Positions 10,701-20,149 of a stretch of 64,000 bases of DNA are shown in pieces. The notes below the pieces were generated by a model. The model was not told where the DNA came from. It searched no databases and saw only the letters and a program-made list of their open reading frames with translations. This DNA comes from Sporisorium sorghi (lineage: Eukaryota; Basidiomycota; Ustilaginomycetes; Ustilaginales; Ustilaginaceae), in NCBI GenBank assembly GCA_023212695.1, contig JALCCG010000018.1, forward strand, positions 57,062 through 121,061. Reading direction: 5' to 3'. Position 1 is the first letter of the stretch; each line of letters opens with the position of its first letter. The translations under genes were made by a program, and so were the position numbers.

Positions 10701-12218
10701 CGCACCACTGCCCATCTCGGACCCTTCCTGAGGCGTGCCGGCTGCGAGAGAGGATCCCGAATCCAGATGGGCAACATTGGCAGAGAGTCTCTGCGCATCG
10801 ATCATCTCCGATCCAGCTGGTTCTGCTGTCGTCGTCGACGTCCGTCGTCTGCGTTCGCGCCCGCTACCTCCAAAGATGCTTGCAAAGGACGCCGAAGCTC
10901 GCGACCCGGCCGCGTTGAGTTTGGAGTTGGATCTTGTTCGAGTCTTGGCTGCTGCCTGATCGTCAGCGGATCCTGTGCGTGGATTGAGCGGAGGCGGCAG
11001 GGGGAACTGTGCGTTTGCAGACGACAGCGCCAAGGTGGGATAGCGACACCTCGGATCATCAGGCGTGGTGACGTTCGGAAGTGGAGCCAGCGTCTCGAGC
11101 GTCTCTTGGCGTGAGCTGGTGTCTTTGAGGTCGGACACGGAGCTCTGTGAGGTCTTGACGGCAAAAGTCTGCAAAGTGAGCTCGAAGTTTTCCGTCTGTG
11201 TCGCTTGCTCTGGCGCATCTGATGCTTTGTCGCGAGAGGCTGCTCGAGACAGGCTTCCACGCAGCCCAGACAGCGTCAAGATTGGAAGCGAGTCGGGCAC
11301 GACGGACGGTGTTGGCTTTGCAGCCGAGGCGGAGGAAGCGTTGAAGATGGTGTGGTCGTATGCGAACGATGCGCTGAGCTGTGATGCCGACGTAAAGACC
11401 GAGGGAGGATCACGCGGAAGCAGAAGAGTGGCATCGCCATTTGCAAAAAGTTCTGCAACGGCGGCCCATTCGCCCTCGGTGGCAGCCTGGAGCGCTTCGA
11501 GGATGAGCCAGCCGGCGCTCTTTTCGTTCAAGCCGAGACGACGAGCTTCGTCCTGCATCTGCTGCAGCTGAATACGAGCCATAGCTGCTCGGGCGGTGTC
11601 TGCTTCGGATGCGACTGTAGCCGGGGTTCGCGAGCTGTTGCGCGGTGGAAGCGCATCTGGCAGCGAGATGGTAGGATACGAGGGCGAAGTGGTGAGATAC
11701 GAGGTGGACGTCAGAGGGGAAGAGTGGGATGCGATCCTGGTGGTGGAAGAGAGCGTGCTCGGCGAGGGTTGAGCAGCAGGAGAGATTCGACCGGATGGTG
11801 ATGCGGTACCAGAAGCTGCAGCCGACGCTTGTTGTTGCCCCTGGCTGAACTGCGACGAGTGCGACTGAAAGATGGAAGCCGCATTGGGCCGCAGCATCGA
11901 GTTGCGTTGACGAGGAGCATAGTTGAGGCTGTGGTAGGTGCGTGAGGATGGTGTTGCAGTCGTCGGCGTGGATGGCGTGGATGAAGAAGGCGAGTCGGTG
12001 GGTTGACTCTGCTGATCGCTGGAGGGAAACATGTCGCTGCTACGTCCTACTGTCTTGCTGTGCCATTCAGCTCTGTCGGTAGCCTCGAGTCTTGTGATGG
12101 GGAAACGAGGAGAGGTGGATCTTGACGACGTTGTGTTCGATGCTGTTTGCGATGTCCTCTCGCCTGCTCTCGAGGAGCTGGAGTTGGGATCAAACGAGTT
12201 ACCCGGAGTGCGTTGCAT
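7791..12218 (-). CDS. VPS9-domain Rab GEF region fused to phosphopantothenoylcysteine decarboxylase (Hal3/Cab3-like)
   Basis: One uninterrupted frame of 1475 aa. Residues 1-620 are Ser/Thr/Ala-rich and mostly low complexity. Residues about 630-910 form a VPS9-type guanine-nucleotide-exchange region: DNFQDFFNSIRDQLYR, then SADLILPILIYSIVASNPS, NLLYIQRFR and SYCLVNVQAAVAFLENVD, the hallmark end of a VPS9 domain. Just after it comes GDLAGASNKVITGVMGSS, a segment I associate with fungal Muk1/Vps9-like proteins. After a low-complexity linker, residues 1242-1475 are a complete flavoprotein: HVVLASTGSVASVKVPLI, catalytic His1357 (ILHIELRRWAD), Asn1409 (PAMNTLMYMHP) and Cys1443 (RLACGDTGRGAM). These are the three residues needed to decarboxylate phosphopantothenoylcysteine in coenzyme A synthesis. 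Yeast splits them between subunits; here one chain has all. Joining of the two activities is seen in sequence; its biological meaning is inference. Confidence 0.87.
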   Translation of the reverse strand: MQRTPGNSFDPNSSSSRAGERTSQTASNTTSSRSTSPRFPITRLEATDRAEWHSKTVGRSSDMFPSSDQQSQPTDSPSSSTPSTPTTATPSSRTYHSLNYAPRQRNSMLRPNAASIFQSHSSQFSQGQQQASAAASGTASPSGRISPAAQPSPSTLSSTTRIASHSSPLTSTSYLTTSPSYPTISLPDALPPRNSSRTPATVASEADTARAAMARIQLQQMQDEARRLGLNEKSAGWLILEALQAATEGEWAAVAELFANGDATLLLPRDPPSVFTSASQLSASFAYDHTIFNASSASAAKPTPSVVPDSLPILTLSGLRGSLSRAASRDKASDAPEQATQTENFELTLQTFAVKTSQSSVSDLKDTSSRQETLETLAPLPNVTTPDDPRCRYPTLALSSANAQFPLPPPLNPRTGSADDQAAAKTRTRSNSKLNAAGSRASASFASIFGGSGRERRRRTSTTTAEPAGSEMIDAQRLSANVAHLDSGSSLAAGTPQEGSEMGSGAQTPSSLGVDLRDEANKEAASAHDSSNVTAPAIESSRRTVSVWVVDHLVRRSAVMRTIRKTLDARIKKRLSTAGIPESISEVVASFAATYLPPVPALSDASTSRSGVDTSRSRASSPVNIANPPYLADPDDMSDNFQDFFNSIRDQLYRLDSADDKPSREQKDDAAAAQAESTASMPASLETQHDQHDRRVERQLEAVESVLCEEVYDRLFCPATSRDRYHDDALASRIAALNVLGLSLRHLGLDVPSERLHGDGSEVEQSNALLDGLDRIVQQCGAELQRLESASCRSPQAKLEVLVRAHKIAVEGAAELPSIKMRDDDADDAGEQAKEAKEATSTTTKKTGGSTSADLILPILIYSIVASNPSRLASNLLYIQRFRAESLVQGETSYCLVNVQAAVAFLENVDVKDLGLDSSQIGAHLRVTGADGEQAPRAPSGSQAGNDKAAATATLAMPARIRGRLTQEIGDLAGASNKVITGVMGSSISAFSRMMGANANGPGAGNGGDASTGESTSRKRTKSSASLNVAAPSGGAGVTSIAAAPAGATSRPHRSRTSSTATPTDYSRSEEQSKDRDIAGTPTGGAADKPSIGDRLAMLGRLGASALSSSPSSSLGLGLPSATAAANANDAAALSPKSTSAPSSIASPRAVSRELPGPPPPSKPASASRPAAQQGRTTSYLAAQLGRITTAARSTSSTLLAASALEDVPVTTAATATASKPLPASLQSPFAPLSRPPTAERPLHVVLASTGSVASVKVPLIVEELLSYANVRVQVIATDASLHFYDRSIIGRLNETYAPAGSDAAAATEQYTVASLAAENLSASRSLTPATALPRAHLWVNADEWTSFKRIGDPILHIELRRWADMVLVAPTSANTLAKLNAGLCDDLLTSFLRALSPSTPTVLFPAMNTLMYMHPLTGVHLEMVRRVLGYEVVGPVEKRLACGDTGRGAMSEWCEVVGVVVERFGLVRGVGEGG

Positions 12219-12662
12219 GCTGACGGAGTGACGAGGTCAGTGACACCAGTGGAACGCAGCGAAGAAAGCTCGTGCGGACGCTTCAGTAGGACGCGGACAG
12301 CACCAGGCGAGTCCAGGTCCGTTTTTGCAGCAGCAGTACAGCTGGCGAAGGCAGCAAGGTCGACAGAGGGTGGAAGAGATGAAGCAACACATGAAAGGAT
12401 GGGCGGTCTTCAGCCGGCATTTTTAAGGGTCTCGTTGAACCAACTCAGCCTGAAATTGGCGAGATGGCTCAAGCGCCAGAAAATCGCACGCTCGTGATGT
12501 TGGTCTCACAGCACAATGTCGATACGAACATTGCATCGAACTCAATTCAAGTTGCTCCAGATGTCGGCTCTGCTCGATTGCGGATGGGTCGAGTACAAAT
12601 ACAGATGATTGCGAACGTCGTCAAAACAAAGGGTATAGTCGGGAAATGATGCTCGAGAACTG
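12219..12662. other. Intergenic region between two minus-strand genes
   Basis: About 440 bp holding the presumed 3' end of DUG3 and promoter of the VPS9-PPCDC gene. I see no conserved protein, RNA gene or clear regulatory motif in it. Confidence 0.5.
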
Positions 12663-13850
12663 TTAGCGGGCAGCGGCCGAGCTTCTAGATGGTGGCGACC
12701 TGAGGTTAGAAATCGACAGACCCACCTCATCGCTCTTCCCCACTCCATTCGCCGCCACCGCCGCAGCAGCCGTCGCCCCGGACATACTCGGCGGATACCC
12801 CGTCTTGATCGCAAACGTCGGGCTCCTAATCGTCTGATCGTCCTTCCCCAACGCATACTCGTCCACAATCGGCAGCTGCAGCACGTTCATCTTGGGCGTA
12901 ATGCAGACAAGCGTATTTGTAGGGATCTCCATCCAATCCGCCTTTTCAAACGTCAACGGCTCGCTTGCCACCACAATGATCTTCTCCCTCTTATCCGTCT
13001 TGACCATCCTGTACGTCCCCGGCGAGTGCTCGTAGAAGCTCGTACCCGACGAGAAGTAGAGCGAGGCGGCCTGGTCGTGCTTGCTCGAGACGTAGCGCGT
13101 GCAGATGATGCTCTGGCCGTCGGTGACGCAGAAGTTCATCAGGCTGGGTTCGCGGATGCCCGCCTCGCGCGCCCACGTGTTGAAGTCGTGGATGGTGGCG
13201 AGCATGGCATCGCGCAGCTCCTTGTACGAGAAGGGTTCCGTTTGGAGTGGGTTGCCGAGGTGGCTGAGGAAGACGGCGAAGGCAAACTCCGAGTCGGTGT
13301 GACCTTGGGGAAAGAGGAAGAGCGGTTCCGGTAGAGAGGCGAGCACCTTGCGTTTGATCTTGGAGAACTCGGAGATCTGGCCGTTGTGCATCCACATGAG
13401 CCGACCGTAGCGCCAAGGGTGGCAGTTGGTTTCCGAAAGAGCGCCTGCTGTGGACGCACGGACGTGAGCGAATACGAGGGGAGACTTGATCTTTTCGGCG
13501 ATGCGTTGCAGGTTCTGGTTGTTCCAGGCCGGGGTGACTGAAGTGAAGATGCACGGAGCGTTGCCCAATTCCGGATCTGGCTTGGAGTCGTACCATCCTA
13601 CGCCGAAGCCGTCGCCATTGACAGCGCGGGTAGCGTCGAGACGCAGGCGAGAGTCGAAGGCTTGGTTGATGATCGAGTGGGCAGGACGGGTGACGAGGTG
13701 GCAGAGCTGGATGGGATCGGCGCCCTTGAAGACTAGACACGGCATGGTTTTGCGCAGAGAGAGAAGCACCGGAAGGTCAGTCACGGGAAGGAGCGAGCCA
13801 TCAACGGACAACATTGCTTTGGAAGAGCACTTACCAAGAAGTCGGCACAT
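12663..13850 (-). CDS. DUG3: Class II glutamine amidotransferase, glutathione degradosome subunit Dug3-like
   Basis: Two exons: 13850-13835 (16 nt) and 13732-12663, separated by a 102-nt intron (GTAAGT ... CTAG), 361 aa. Splicing gives MCRLLVFKGADPIQL, matching Dug3, where Cys2 becomes the N-terminal nucleophile after Met removal. Other family marks are LVTRPAHSIINQAFDSRLR, NGDGFGVGWY, FAHVRASTAGALSETNCHPW, WMHNGQISEF and GHTDSEFAFA, the Ntn-hydrolase glutaminase fold. With Dug2 it hydrolyses the gamma-glutamyl bond of glutathione in the cytosol. Length equals yeast Dug3 (357 aa). The unspliced frame would add a longer N-terminus and move the Cys away from position 2, so the spliced model is preferred. 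The C-terminal 45 residues are Ala/Ser-rich and not conserved. Confidence 0.93.
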   Translation of the reverse strand: MCRLLGKCSSKAMLSVDGSLLPVTDLPVLLSLRKTMPCLVFKGADPIQLCHLVTRPAHSIINQAFDSRLRLDATRAVNGDGFGVGWYDSKPDPELGNAPCIFTSVTPAWNNQNLQRIAEKIKSPLVFAHVRASTAGALSETNCHPWRYGRLMWMHNGQISEFSKIKRKVLASLPEPLFLFPQGHTDSEFAFAVFLSHLGNPLQTEPFSYKELRDAMLATIHDFNTWAREAGIREPSLMNFCVTDGQSIICTRYVSSKHDQAASLYFSSGTSFYEHSPGTYRMVKTDKREKIIVVASEPLTFEKADWMEIPTNTLVCITPKMNVLQLPIVDEYALGKDDQTIRSPTFAIKTGYPPSMSGATAAAAVAANGVGKSDEVGLSISNLRSPPSRSSAAAR

Positions 13851-14334
13851 GTTGTCCAAGCTGTGTCGAATGAGCAGGAGCAAGAAAAGGGGACGCTCCT
13901 AGATTCCGCCTGTATTAAGAGCCGAATGGCTTCAATGCAGTACTCCCGAGCTCGTTTGCTGTTACAAGTGCTGCTTGTTCTTGCGATAGACGGATGATGG
14001 AATGCAGGTGAATGGTGTATCGTGCCAAAGAGCAAGTCGAGATGGCGGAATCTTATTTCTGCTGCTCATTCGGCCTTCTTATCGCGTCATTTTCTGCCCA
14101 AAGGTGATTTTGCGGGGGAAATTTTTGGACCACTAAAAAATCGACCTGGGAAAAAAAAATAAAAATAAAAATTGAGGCACAAAAAAAATTCAAAATTGAA
14201 TGCAGTCAGCGCTACGAACGAGCAGTGTTGGTCTCGAAAAGAGTGTTGCTTTGCAGTCACACACATCTTCATTGTCACACTGTCACTCTTGACTCGCAGG
14301 TCTGAGCAGGTAGGACGTTGGATGCAGATCAGCC
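13851..14334. promoter_or_regulatory. Divergent promoter region of DUG3 and the CAK-like kinase
   Basis: Both flanking genes start outward from this 484-bp interval, so it must hold both promoters. It contains A-rich runs around 14152-14191 but no motif that I can name with confidence. Confidence 0.5.
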
Positions 14335-15834
14335 ATGTCGCTGCTCGCATCGTTCGACGACACCGTCCTGACAGCTGCATCGTCACAACGAAAGCAAGCC
14401 CTGGTCGGCGGCCACTTTGCGCACAACACCTCTTCATCCTCGGGCATCGACTGGGAGCGCATCTCGCTCACCGACCTCACGTCGCACAGTCACGGACTCT
14501 GCAGCTCTGTCTACCGTCGGGCTCTTTCCCGCGCTGCAAAATGGCCACAACACGCCTCGGAGGAGCCGATCGCGAGCTCGTCGACCTCTGCACCAGCGCT
14601 GGCGGAAGCAGCAGCACAAGCGGACGGCTTGGCGGGGTGGGTTTGCATCAAGCGCGTGCACGCGGACGAGCAGCCGCGGCCACACTCGATCTCGCGCGAA
14701 ATCGCGCTGCTCGACCGGCTCGCGCATCGTAATGTCGCCCCGCTGCTGGTGGCGATCTATGATACGTCGGACCCGTTCGGGGCGGTGATCGATCTCGTTA
14801 TGCCGCTGTACGCTGCGACGCTGGAGGAAGTGTTGCTGGAGCCTTCGCTCGCGTTGGTGGCGGAAGACGCGGTGGGCGCCGAAGCGGCGAGACCGGGCAA
14901 TTCGATCCGTCATCTGTGGTCCGATTCACCGCAGCGGTTTGTGCAGAGCGTATCGAAGCAGCTTCTGGCGGGGGTGGCCTACTTGCACCACAACAAGGTG
15001 GCGCATCGAGACGTCAAGCCTTCCAACATCTTGCTGACGCACAATGGGGTGGTCAAGATCATCGATCTCGGCACGGCGTACACCACTACGCCGTTGGACG
15101 ACCCGCTTGCTACCGACCAATCTAGCAGGACACCAAGGCGGGAAGAGGAGAAAGACGAGTGGGAAGGAGGCAAGATGGTCTGTCAAGTGGGTACGGGGCA
15201 GTTCCGCGCACCGGAACTGCTGTTCTCGCCCGTGGGAGGATACGATGCGTTCGCAGTGGACGTCTGGGCGGTCGGTGTGACGCTCGCGCATTTTTTCACT
15301 CCCCTCACTGCCCTCCCTCGACCCGACGCATCAGAGCAACAGCCACAGCAAGACGACAGAAAGGACTGGCAGAAGGCATTCGACTCTGGAGCTCCCTTGT
15401 CACCCTCACATTCCGATGCAGAGAGCAGCTCCTCGCTGTATTGGGAACAAGAGCCTCTGCCCTCGGACACACACTCGGACTCTCCGGTGACAGCGTCGGG
15501 ATACATCCGCACGCCCCTCTTCCAGCCGGACTCGGGCGACATCGGCCTAGCCGCCAGCATTTTTGCGTTGCTCGGCTTGCCCGAATCGACACAAGACTGG
15601 CCAGAAGCGCAACACTTCCAACCACCTCTGGAAAGGCTGCCCTTTGCTCCGACCAATGGCAAAGGCTTGCTCGAGGCTCTGACTCTTTTCAATCATCCTG
15701 AAGGGAAATTGCAAGAGGGGTCAAGCAGCTTGGTGCGCAACGTCATCTTGCCCGCACTCAGCTTGTCCGCGTCCAAAAGACCCACCGCTCGCTCCTTGCT
15801 GGCTGCCATCCAGTCGAGTCCTCTTGCAACATGA
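14335..15834 (+). CDS. CDK-activating-kinase-like Ser/Thr protein kinase (Cak1/Csk1 group)
   Basis: Intronless, 499 aa. It has a protein kinase core with the ATP lysine in WVCIKRVHA, HRDVKPSNILL as catalytic loop and DLGTAYTT in place of DFG. GTGQFRAPELLFSP is the P+1/APE segment and VDVWAVGVTLAHFF the subdomain IX helix. The glycine-rich loop is degenerate (SHSHGLCSSVY), as in fungal monomeric CDK-activating kinases (Cak1, Csk1), and the RAPELLF stretch also fits that group. Such kinases phosphorylate the T-loop of CDKs. A long Ser/Asp/Glu-rich insert (about residues 325-385) splits the C-lobe before GYIRTPLFQPDSGDIGLAASIFALLG. Other CDK-related kinases are possible; the kinase fold is certain and the subgroup is inference. 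Confidence 0.78.
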   Translation: MSLLASFDDTVLTAASSQRKQALVGGHFAHNTSSSSGIDWERISLTDLTSHSHGLCSSVYRRALSRAAKWPQHASEEPIASSSTSAPALAEAAAQADGLAGWVCIKRVHADEQPRPHSISREIALLDRLAHRNVAPLLVAIYDTSDPFGAVIDLVMPLYAATLEEVLLEPSLALVAEDAVGAEAARPGNSIRHLWSDSPQRFVQSVSKQLLAGVAYLHHNKVAHRDVKPSNILLTHNGVVKIIDLGTAYTTTPLDDPLATDQSSRTPRREEEKDEWEGGKMVCQVGTGQFRAPELLFSPVGGYDAFAVDVWAVGVTLAHFFTPLTALPRPDASEQQPQQDDRKDWQKAFDSGAPLSPSHSDAESSSSLYWEQEPLPSDTHSDSPVTASGYIRTPLFQPDSGDIGLAASIFALLGLPESTQDWPEAQHFQPPLERLPFAPTNGKGLLEALTLFNHPEGKLQEGSSSLVRNVILPALSLSASKRPTARSLLAAIQSSPLAT

Positions 15835-16245
15835 GCATTGCTCGACTCATACCCATTTATCAACCATGTCGCAAGCAAAGATGGCAATAGTAGTATTGTA
15901 GTATTTCAAAGACGGATCACAAGGGACAAAGATGAGCCTGAGTCGAGGCATGGATGAGCGCCACCATGCTCCTCGTTGCTGGAGTTCTCCAACCTGCAAC
16001 TAGGCCTTGAGCTACAAGGCCGTGATGCTGCTGCAAGTTGCGACCCATCCAGACAACGAGGACGAGGAGAGATGCGCGATAGGTGGTGATGATGATGATA
16101 CAAGGTGTAGATGACGATGGCCCATTTGGATCGAGCCGTGCCAGTACGAGAGCTCCGCGCTGCAACTGCGTGCAGAAAGAGAGCGCGTACATTGCGTGGC
16201 ACGGCTCGATTCAGTGGCCGAGGTATACTAGGCATGACATAGTGG

Positions 16246-16279
<34 letters not shown>

Positions 16280-16564
16280 ACGAAGAGGATTAGAGGAGAG
16301 AGGGTGCAGGTAAGATGCGGTAGGAGGCACGCGTGGAGACGGTGGTGGTACATGATGCGATGGAACAAAGTTTGACGGCACACGTGCAAACCATGGCGAC
16401 GAGGTAACGAGGACAAGACTGGCGACCGGCATAATCGTACACGAGATGCGAGTTGCAAAACAACCAATCCGAGGTCGACGTCGGTAACCGAAAGCGGGGA
16501 GGGAAGGAGACAGGGAAAGAGGGAGAGAGGTTAAAAAGGAGCAGTTGAGCTGTGCGTGGCCAGA
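15835..16564. other. Convergent 3' region with a GA microsatellite
   Basis: Lies between the stops of the CAK-like kinase and the cyclin gene. It contains a GA dinucleotide run at about 16247-16276. No gene is supported; both 3' untranslated regions probably end here. Confidence 0.55.
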
Positions 16565-18205
16565 TCAGATTTCGGCGGAGACGACTGCACCGGCGCGAGC
16601 GCGAGGGAAAGGCAGAGCAATGTCTGCGACCACCGACGACAATTGAGCGGGCTGCTGCTGCTGCTGCTGGTGCGAATCATCGCTGAGAAGGCGATACTTT
16701 GGCTGCACCTGCGACGGCAAGCGCGGGCTCACAGCACGCAGCTCCGTGTCGTGCGCCATGGCAGCGCCAGTGACGTTGTCCGACTGCGAACGGCTCAAGC
16801 TGCTGCGTCGGGCCGTAGCGTCGACGCCTGCCTCATCGGCCGTGGCAGCGACAGCAGCAACATGATGAGCAGCGTTAGCGCGCTTGAGCTCGGCGGTCCA
16901 GTTCTCCCAATCACCAACGGGCACCATGAGACGATAGTCAATGGCCTTGAGGAAAGCGCGCTCGAGCTTGCCGAGGTCCTTGACGGGCAGGCCCGAGATC
17001 TTGGACCAGGCCTTGTTCGAGTAGCAACGATCCTGCACAAACTTGACGGCGGTGATGATCGAGGCGAGAAACATGCGTCGCGGGCAGCGGATGAGGCAGA
17101 GCTCCTCCTTGGTCATGCCGAGCAGAGGCGAACAGGCTTGCGTCTCGACGTTGACCTCGACGCCAGCGGCACGTGTCGACTGCTTGAGCGAGAACTGCTT
17201 TGACTTTTCGGCAGCTTCGCCGAGTCGGACGCAGTAGAGCAGAGCGGCCTGCAAGGTGGAGCAAGAGGTGCGACCACGACGCAGGGTCTCGCGCACAAAC
17301 ACCTGGAGCGGTAGGGCGTTCTTGCCCTTGGCCAGTTCGCAGGAGCTGCCAGGGGCCGAGGCGTTCCAGACTCTGTCGAGTGTTCTGCAGGCAGCATCTG
17401 CGGGAGGGGTAAGGGAAGAGGAAGGAAGAGGGAAGGCAGGAACGAGCTCAGAGAATCAGCATATGATTCCAGGTGGAAACGGGTGAGAGAAGCAAGGAAA
17501 CGGTCCAGAAATCGAATACTTACCGACTAGACAGTCGACGAGAGCCGTCTTGGAGCCATCGGTCGAGGACGACGACGACGACGACGACGACGACGAGGCA
17601 GGGGAAACGACGCTTGGAGCAGCGGCAGCGACAGCATCGACACGAGGCTGAGCGGGCTGGGCTGCTGGCTGCGAGGCGACGCTGACCACCTCGGAAGCAA
17701 GTCGGACGACCTCACCTTGAAGGTCACGGATGCGCTTGGCACAACGGTCGCGCTCCAGCTCGGAAGCAGCCAGCTCGTGGGCAGCGAGCATGTCGGCACG
17801 CCAGGCGGCGAGGTGCTCGAACTGCTGCTGGTGAGAGATGACGTGCTGGCTGCTCATGGAGCTCTTGCGAGAAGATGGGGTCTGCTCGCCGACGCTGGTT
17901 TGCGAGTCGAAAGCGGATTCGGAACCTTGGTTGTCCGGCGAGAAGACCGAGGCGTGGAAGGTGGCGGCCGACGCCGACGACGAGGAGGACGAAGCATCCG
18001 AGCTGGATCGGGATCGCTTGCCGCAGACCGTGGGAGGCTGCCATGCGAGAGGGTTGTTGCGGAGATGTGGCTTGCCCAGCACCGACTGCTCGAGGGCAGA
18101 GGTGTGGCTGGCCAGGTTGAAGCCATTGAGCTCGACGTAGTCTGCGACGGGCAGGATGGCGCCGTCGACGACGACGGTCGGAGCGTATGGATGGAGTGGC
18201 TGCAT
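16565..18205 (-). CDS. Pho85-type (PCL) cyclin, two exons
   Basis: Exons 18205-17524 and 17397-16565, with a 126-nt intron (GTAAGT ... CCGCAG), 504 aa. The cyclin box is in exon 2. It begins across the junction (VDAACRTLDRVWNAS, then LPLQVFVRETLRRGRTSCST) and continues with ALLYCVRLGEA, CPRRMFLASIITAVKFVQDR, CYSNKAWSKISGL and LGKLERAFLKAIDYRLMV. This is the PCL/Pho80 family, whose members activate the CDK Pho85/Cdk5. The N-terminus (residues 1-225) is variable, has a run of about 12 serines encoded by a TCG repeat, and precedes the cyclin box as in Pcl5-like and Pcl1/2-like cyclins. The C-terminus has a short Gln run. The subfamily, and so whether it acts in polarity or amino-acid sensing, cannot be told from this sequence. 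Confidence 0.87.
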
Positions 18206-19140
18206 GGTTGCAGGCCGGTGTGGGGGGTGATGTCAGAGCGCTACAAGGCTGTAGCGAATCTGAACAGGTGTCAAGGCAGTCTGTGTTGCTTCTGCTGATG
18301 AGAGCCAGAGAAGCGTGACAAACTGCGACTTGAGATGAGGGTTGATTTGAGGATTAGAAGCCGATGCGACGAAACCAATTCACGTAGATAGGGACCGGGA
18401 GGATGACGGTGAGGACCGTGATCCTGAAGAGAGGGTTGGTGTGAGCGAGGCCCTACGTGGAGATGTAGGAAGACTCGCTAGAGATGATACCGAGAACGCT
18501 GGAGCGGTCTAGGTAACAAGGCGTCGAGAGGAAGACCGGCGTCGAGTGAACAACCGATCGAAAGGGTGCGAGGGGGTGGCAAGAGTTGGTGCAGATAGAA
18601 AGACGATATAGAAACGTAGTGGTGGCGACGACGTTGAGCGCGTTGGAGAAGGATGGGGGACCTTGGATGATCGTTCTGGGGTGCAGAAGGATAATCTTAA
18701 AGGTCCCACGAGGGGACGGCGACGATGGAGTAAATCATTGCGTGTACGACAAGTTGCTGAGTTTGCGGGAGGCGGTTGACTGAGTGTTGGGTTACTATGG
18801 AGCTTGGCGGAATCACAAAGTGGCGGGCTGAGTCGCACTAATGATGACGATGTTGGCCAAAGTCGGAAGCTGAGCTCGAGCTGAGTCGATGCTGAGTCTG
18901 TTCAAGGTGGATGGCAATGTCGATGACGACGGCAATGGATGGTGAGGATGCGGATGGATGGAGGCTTGAGATGAAGAGGGATGCGGATAGCGGATGGTCG
19001 AGTGTCAAATAGGTGCTGAGCAGTGCGCGCGAGTCACACCAATGGCAGGATGAGGAGGGAGAGGAGGAAGATGGGGTTTGGCTGTCGAGGTCAAATGATC
19101 CGGGATCCGACTCGAGGTCTAGAAGCCAGTTGAGAAATCC

Positions 19141-19171
<31 letters not shown>
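19141..19171. repeat. CAG trinucleotide microsatellite
   Basis: Ten uninterrupted CAG units in a non-coding region upstream of the cyclin gene. A minus-strand frame across it would give ten cysteines in a row, with no resemblance to any protein. Confidence 0.9.
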
Positions 19172-19174
<3 letters not shown>

Positions 19175-20116
19175 TCACTTTCGACTCGGGAAACGAAGAG
19201 ACAAGGCTGTGCAGTTGAAGTGGAAGTGGCAAAGTCGAGACACCACTTGAGATCGGGTGACGAGATCGAGAGCGTGAGATGCTGAGCGCGAGTCAAGTTG
19301 ATGTTTGTCGCGCGCGCCTCGATGGCTGAGTCGTTTGTATATTGATGGCTGAGTCGAGTGCTAAGAAGTGGTGGCGGCAGTGATGGTGATGAAACAATCG
19401 AAAAGACTGAGCTCGAGGATGAGGAGAAGGCGATGAGACGAGGATGTCAAACAGACGATTGAGTGGCAAGGCGGCCGAGATAGGCGAGCAGGAGAGAGAC
19501 AGAGAGACAGAGCGAGGGAGAGCTGCACTGCCTGTGAGTCACTTTGAGCAGTGAGAGGAGGCGGCACAGATAGACAGGCGGCTGAGTATCAAAGGGGCCA
19601 AAGGCAGCAGCAGCAGCAGCAGCTCAGCAGTGTGCGACTGTGACTGTGACTGTGTGGCGAGAGACGGCACTTCCGCCGCCAAAAGAAAAAAAGGACCCTT
19701 GGGGAGCATCGGCAGAGCCAGACCGCGCAGCCACAACCCTTGTGATTTCATTTTTGGTTGACTCGATTTCGAGAGCTTGGAGCGCAGTCTCTCTCCCTCT
19801 TCCCTCGCTCCCGCCCTTCTTTGTCCCTTTTTGTTCATCTGTCGAGCTGTCGAAGCTATTCTCAAACGCACCACGATGCATTCTCAACATGTTTTTGAGG
19901 GAGAAAAAAAAAAAAAAAAAAAAGGCTTTGCGTAAAGGATGAGCCAAAGAAAAGTTTGAAGCGGGATGGAAGCAACGCAGCCCAAAGTGGAGTCATTCGC
20001 TGGATCAAACGGCCTTGGTGGCAATCGCGGCGCTAAATCATCCTGCTTGTTAGCCTCATTTGACCGGCGTCGAGCACTGCACTGCACCAGTGTCTGAATC
20101 TCGCAGAGCTGTCCAA

Positions 20117-20118
<2 letters not shown>

Positions 20119-20147
<29 letters not shown>
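20119..20147. repeat. CAG trinucleotide microsatellite
   Basis: About nine CAG units in the same non-coding interval as the tract at 19141. Not part of a credible reading frame. Confidence 0.9.

Positions 20148-20149
<2 letters not shown>

Noticed and set aside
18838..19296. Minus-strand frame with ten consecutive cysteines
   Set aside because: Produced by the CAG microsatellite; no protein similarity.
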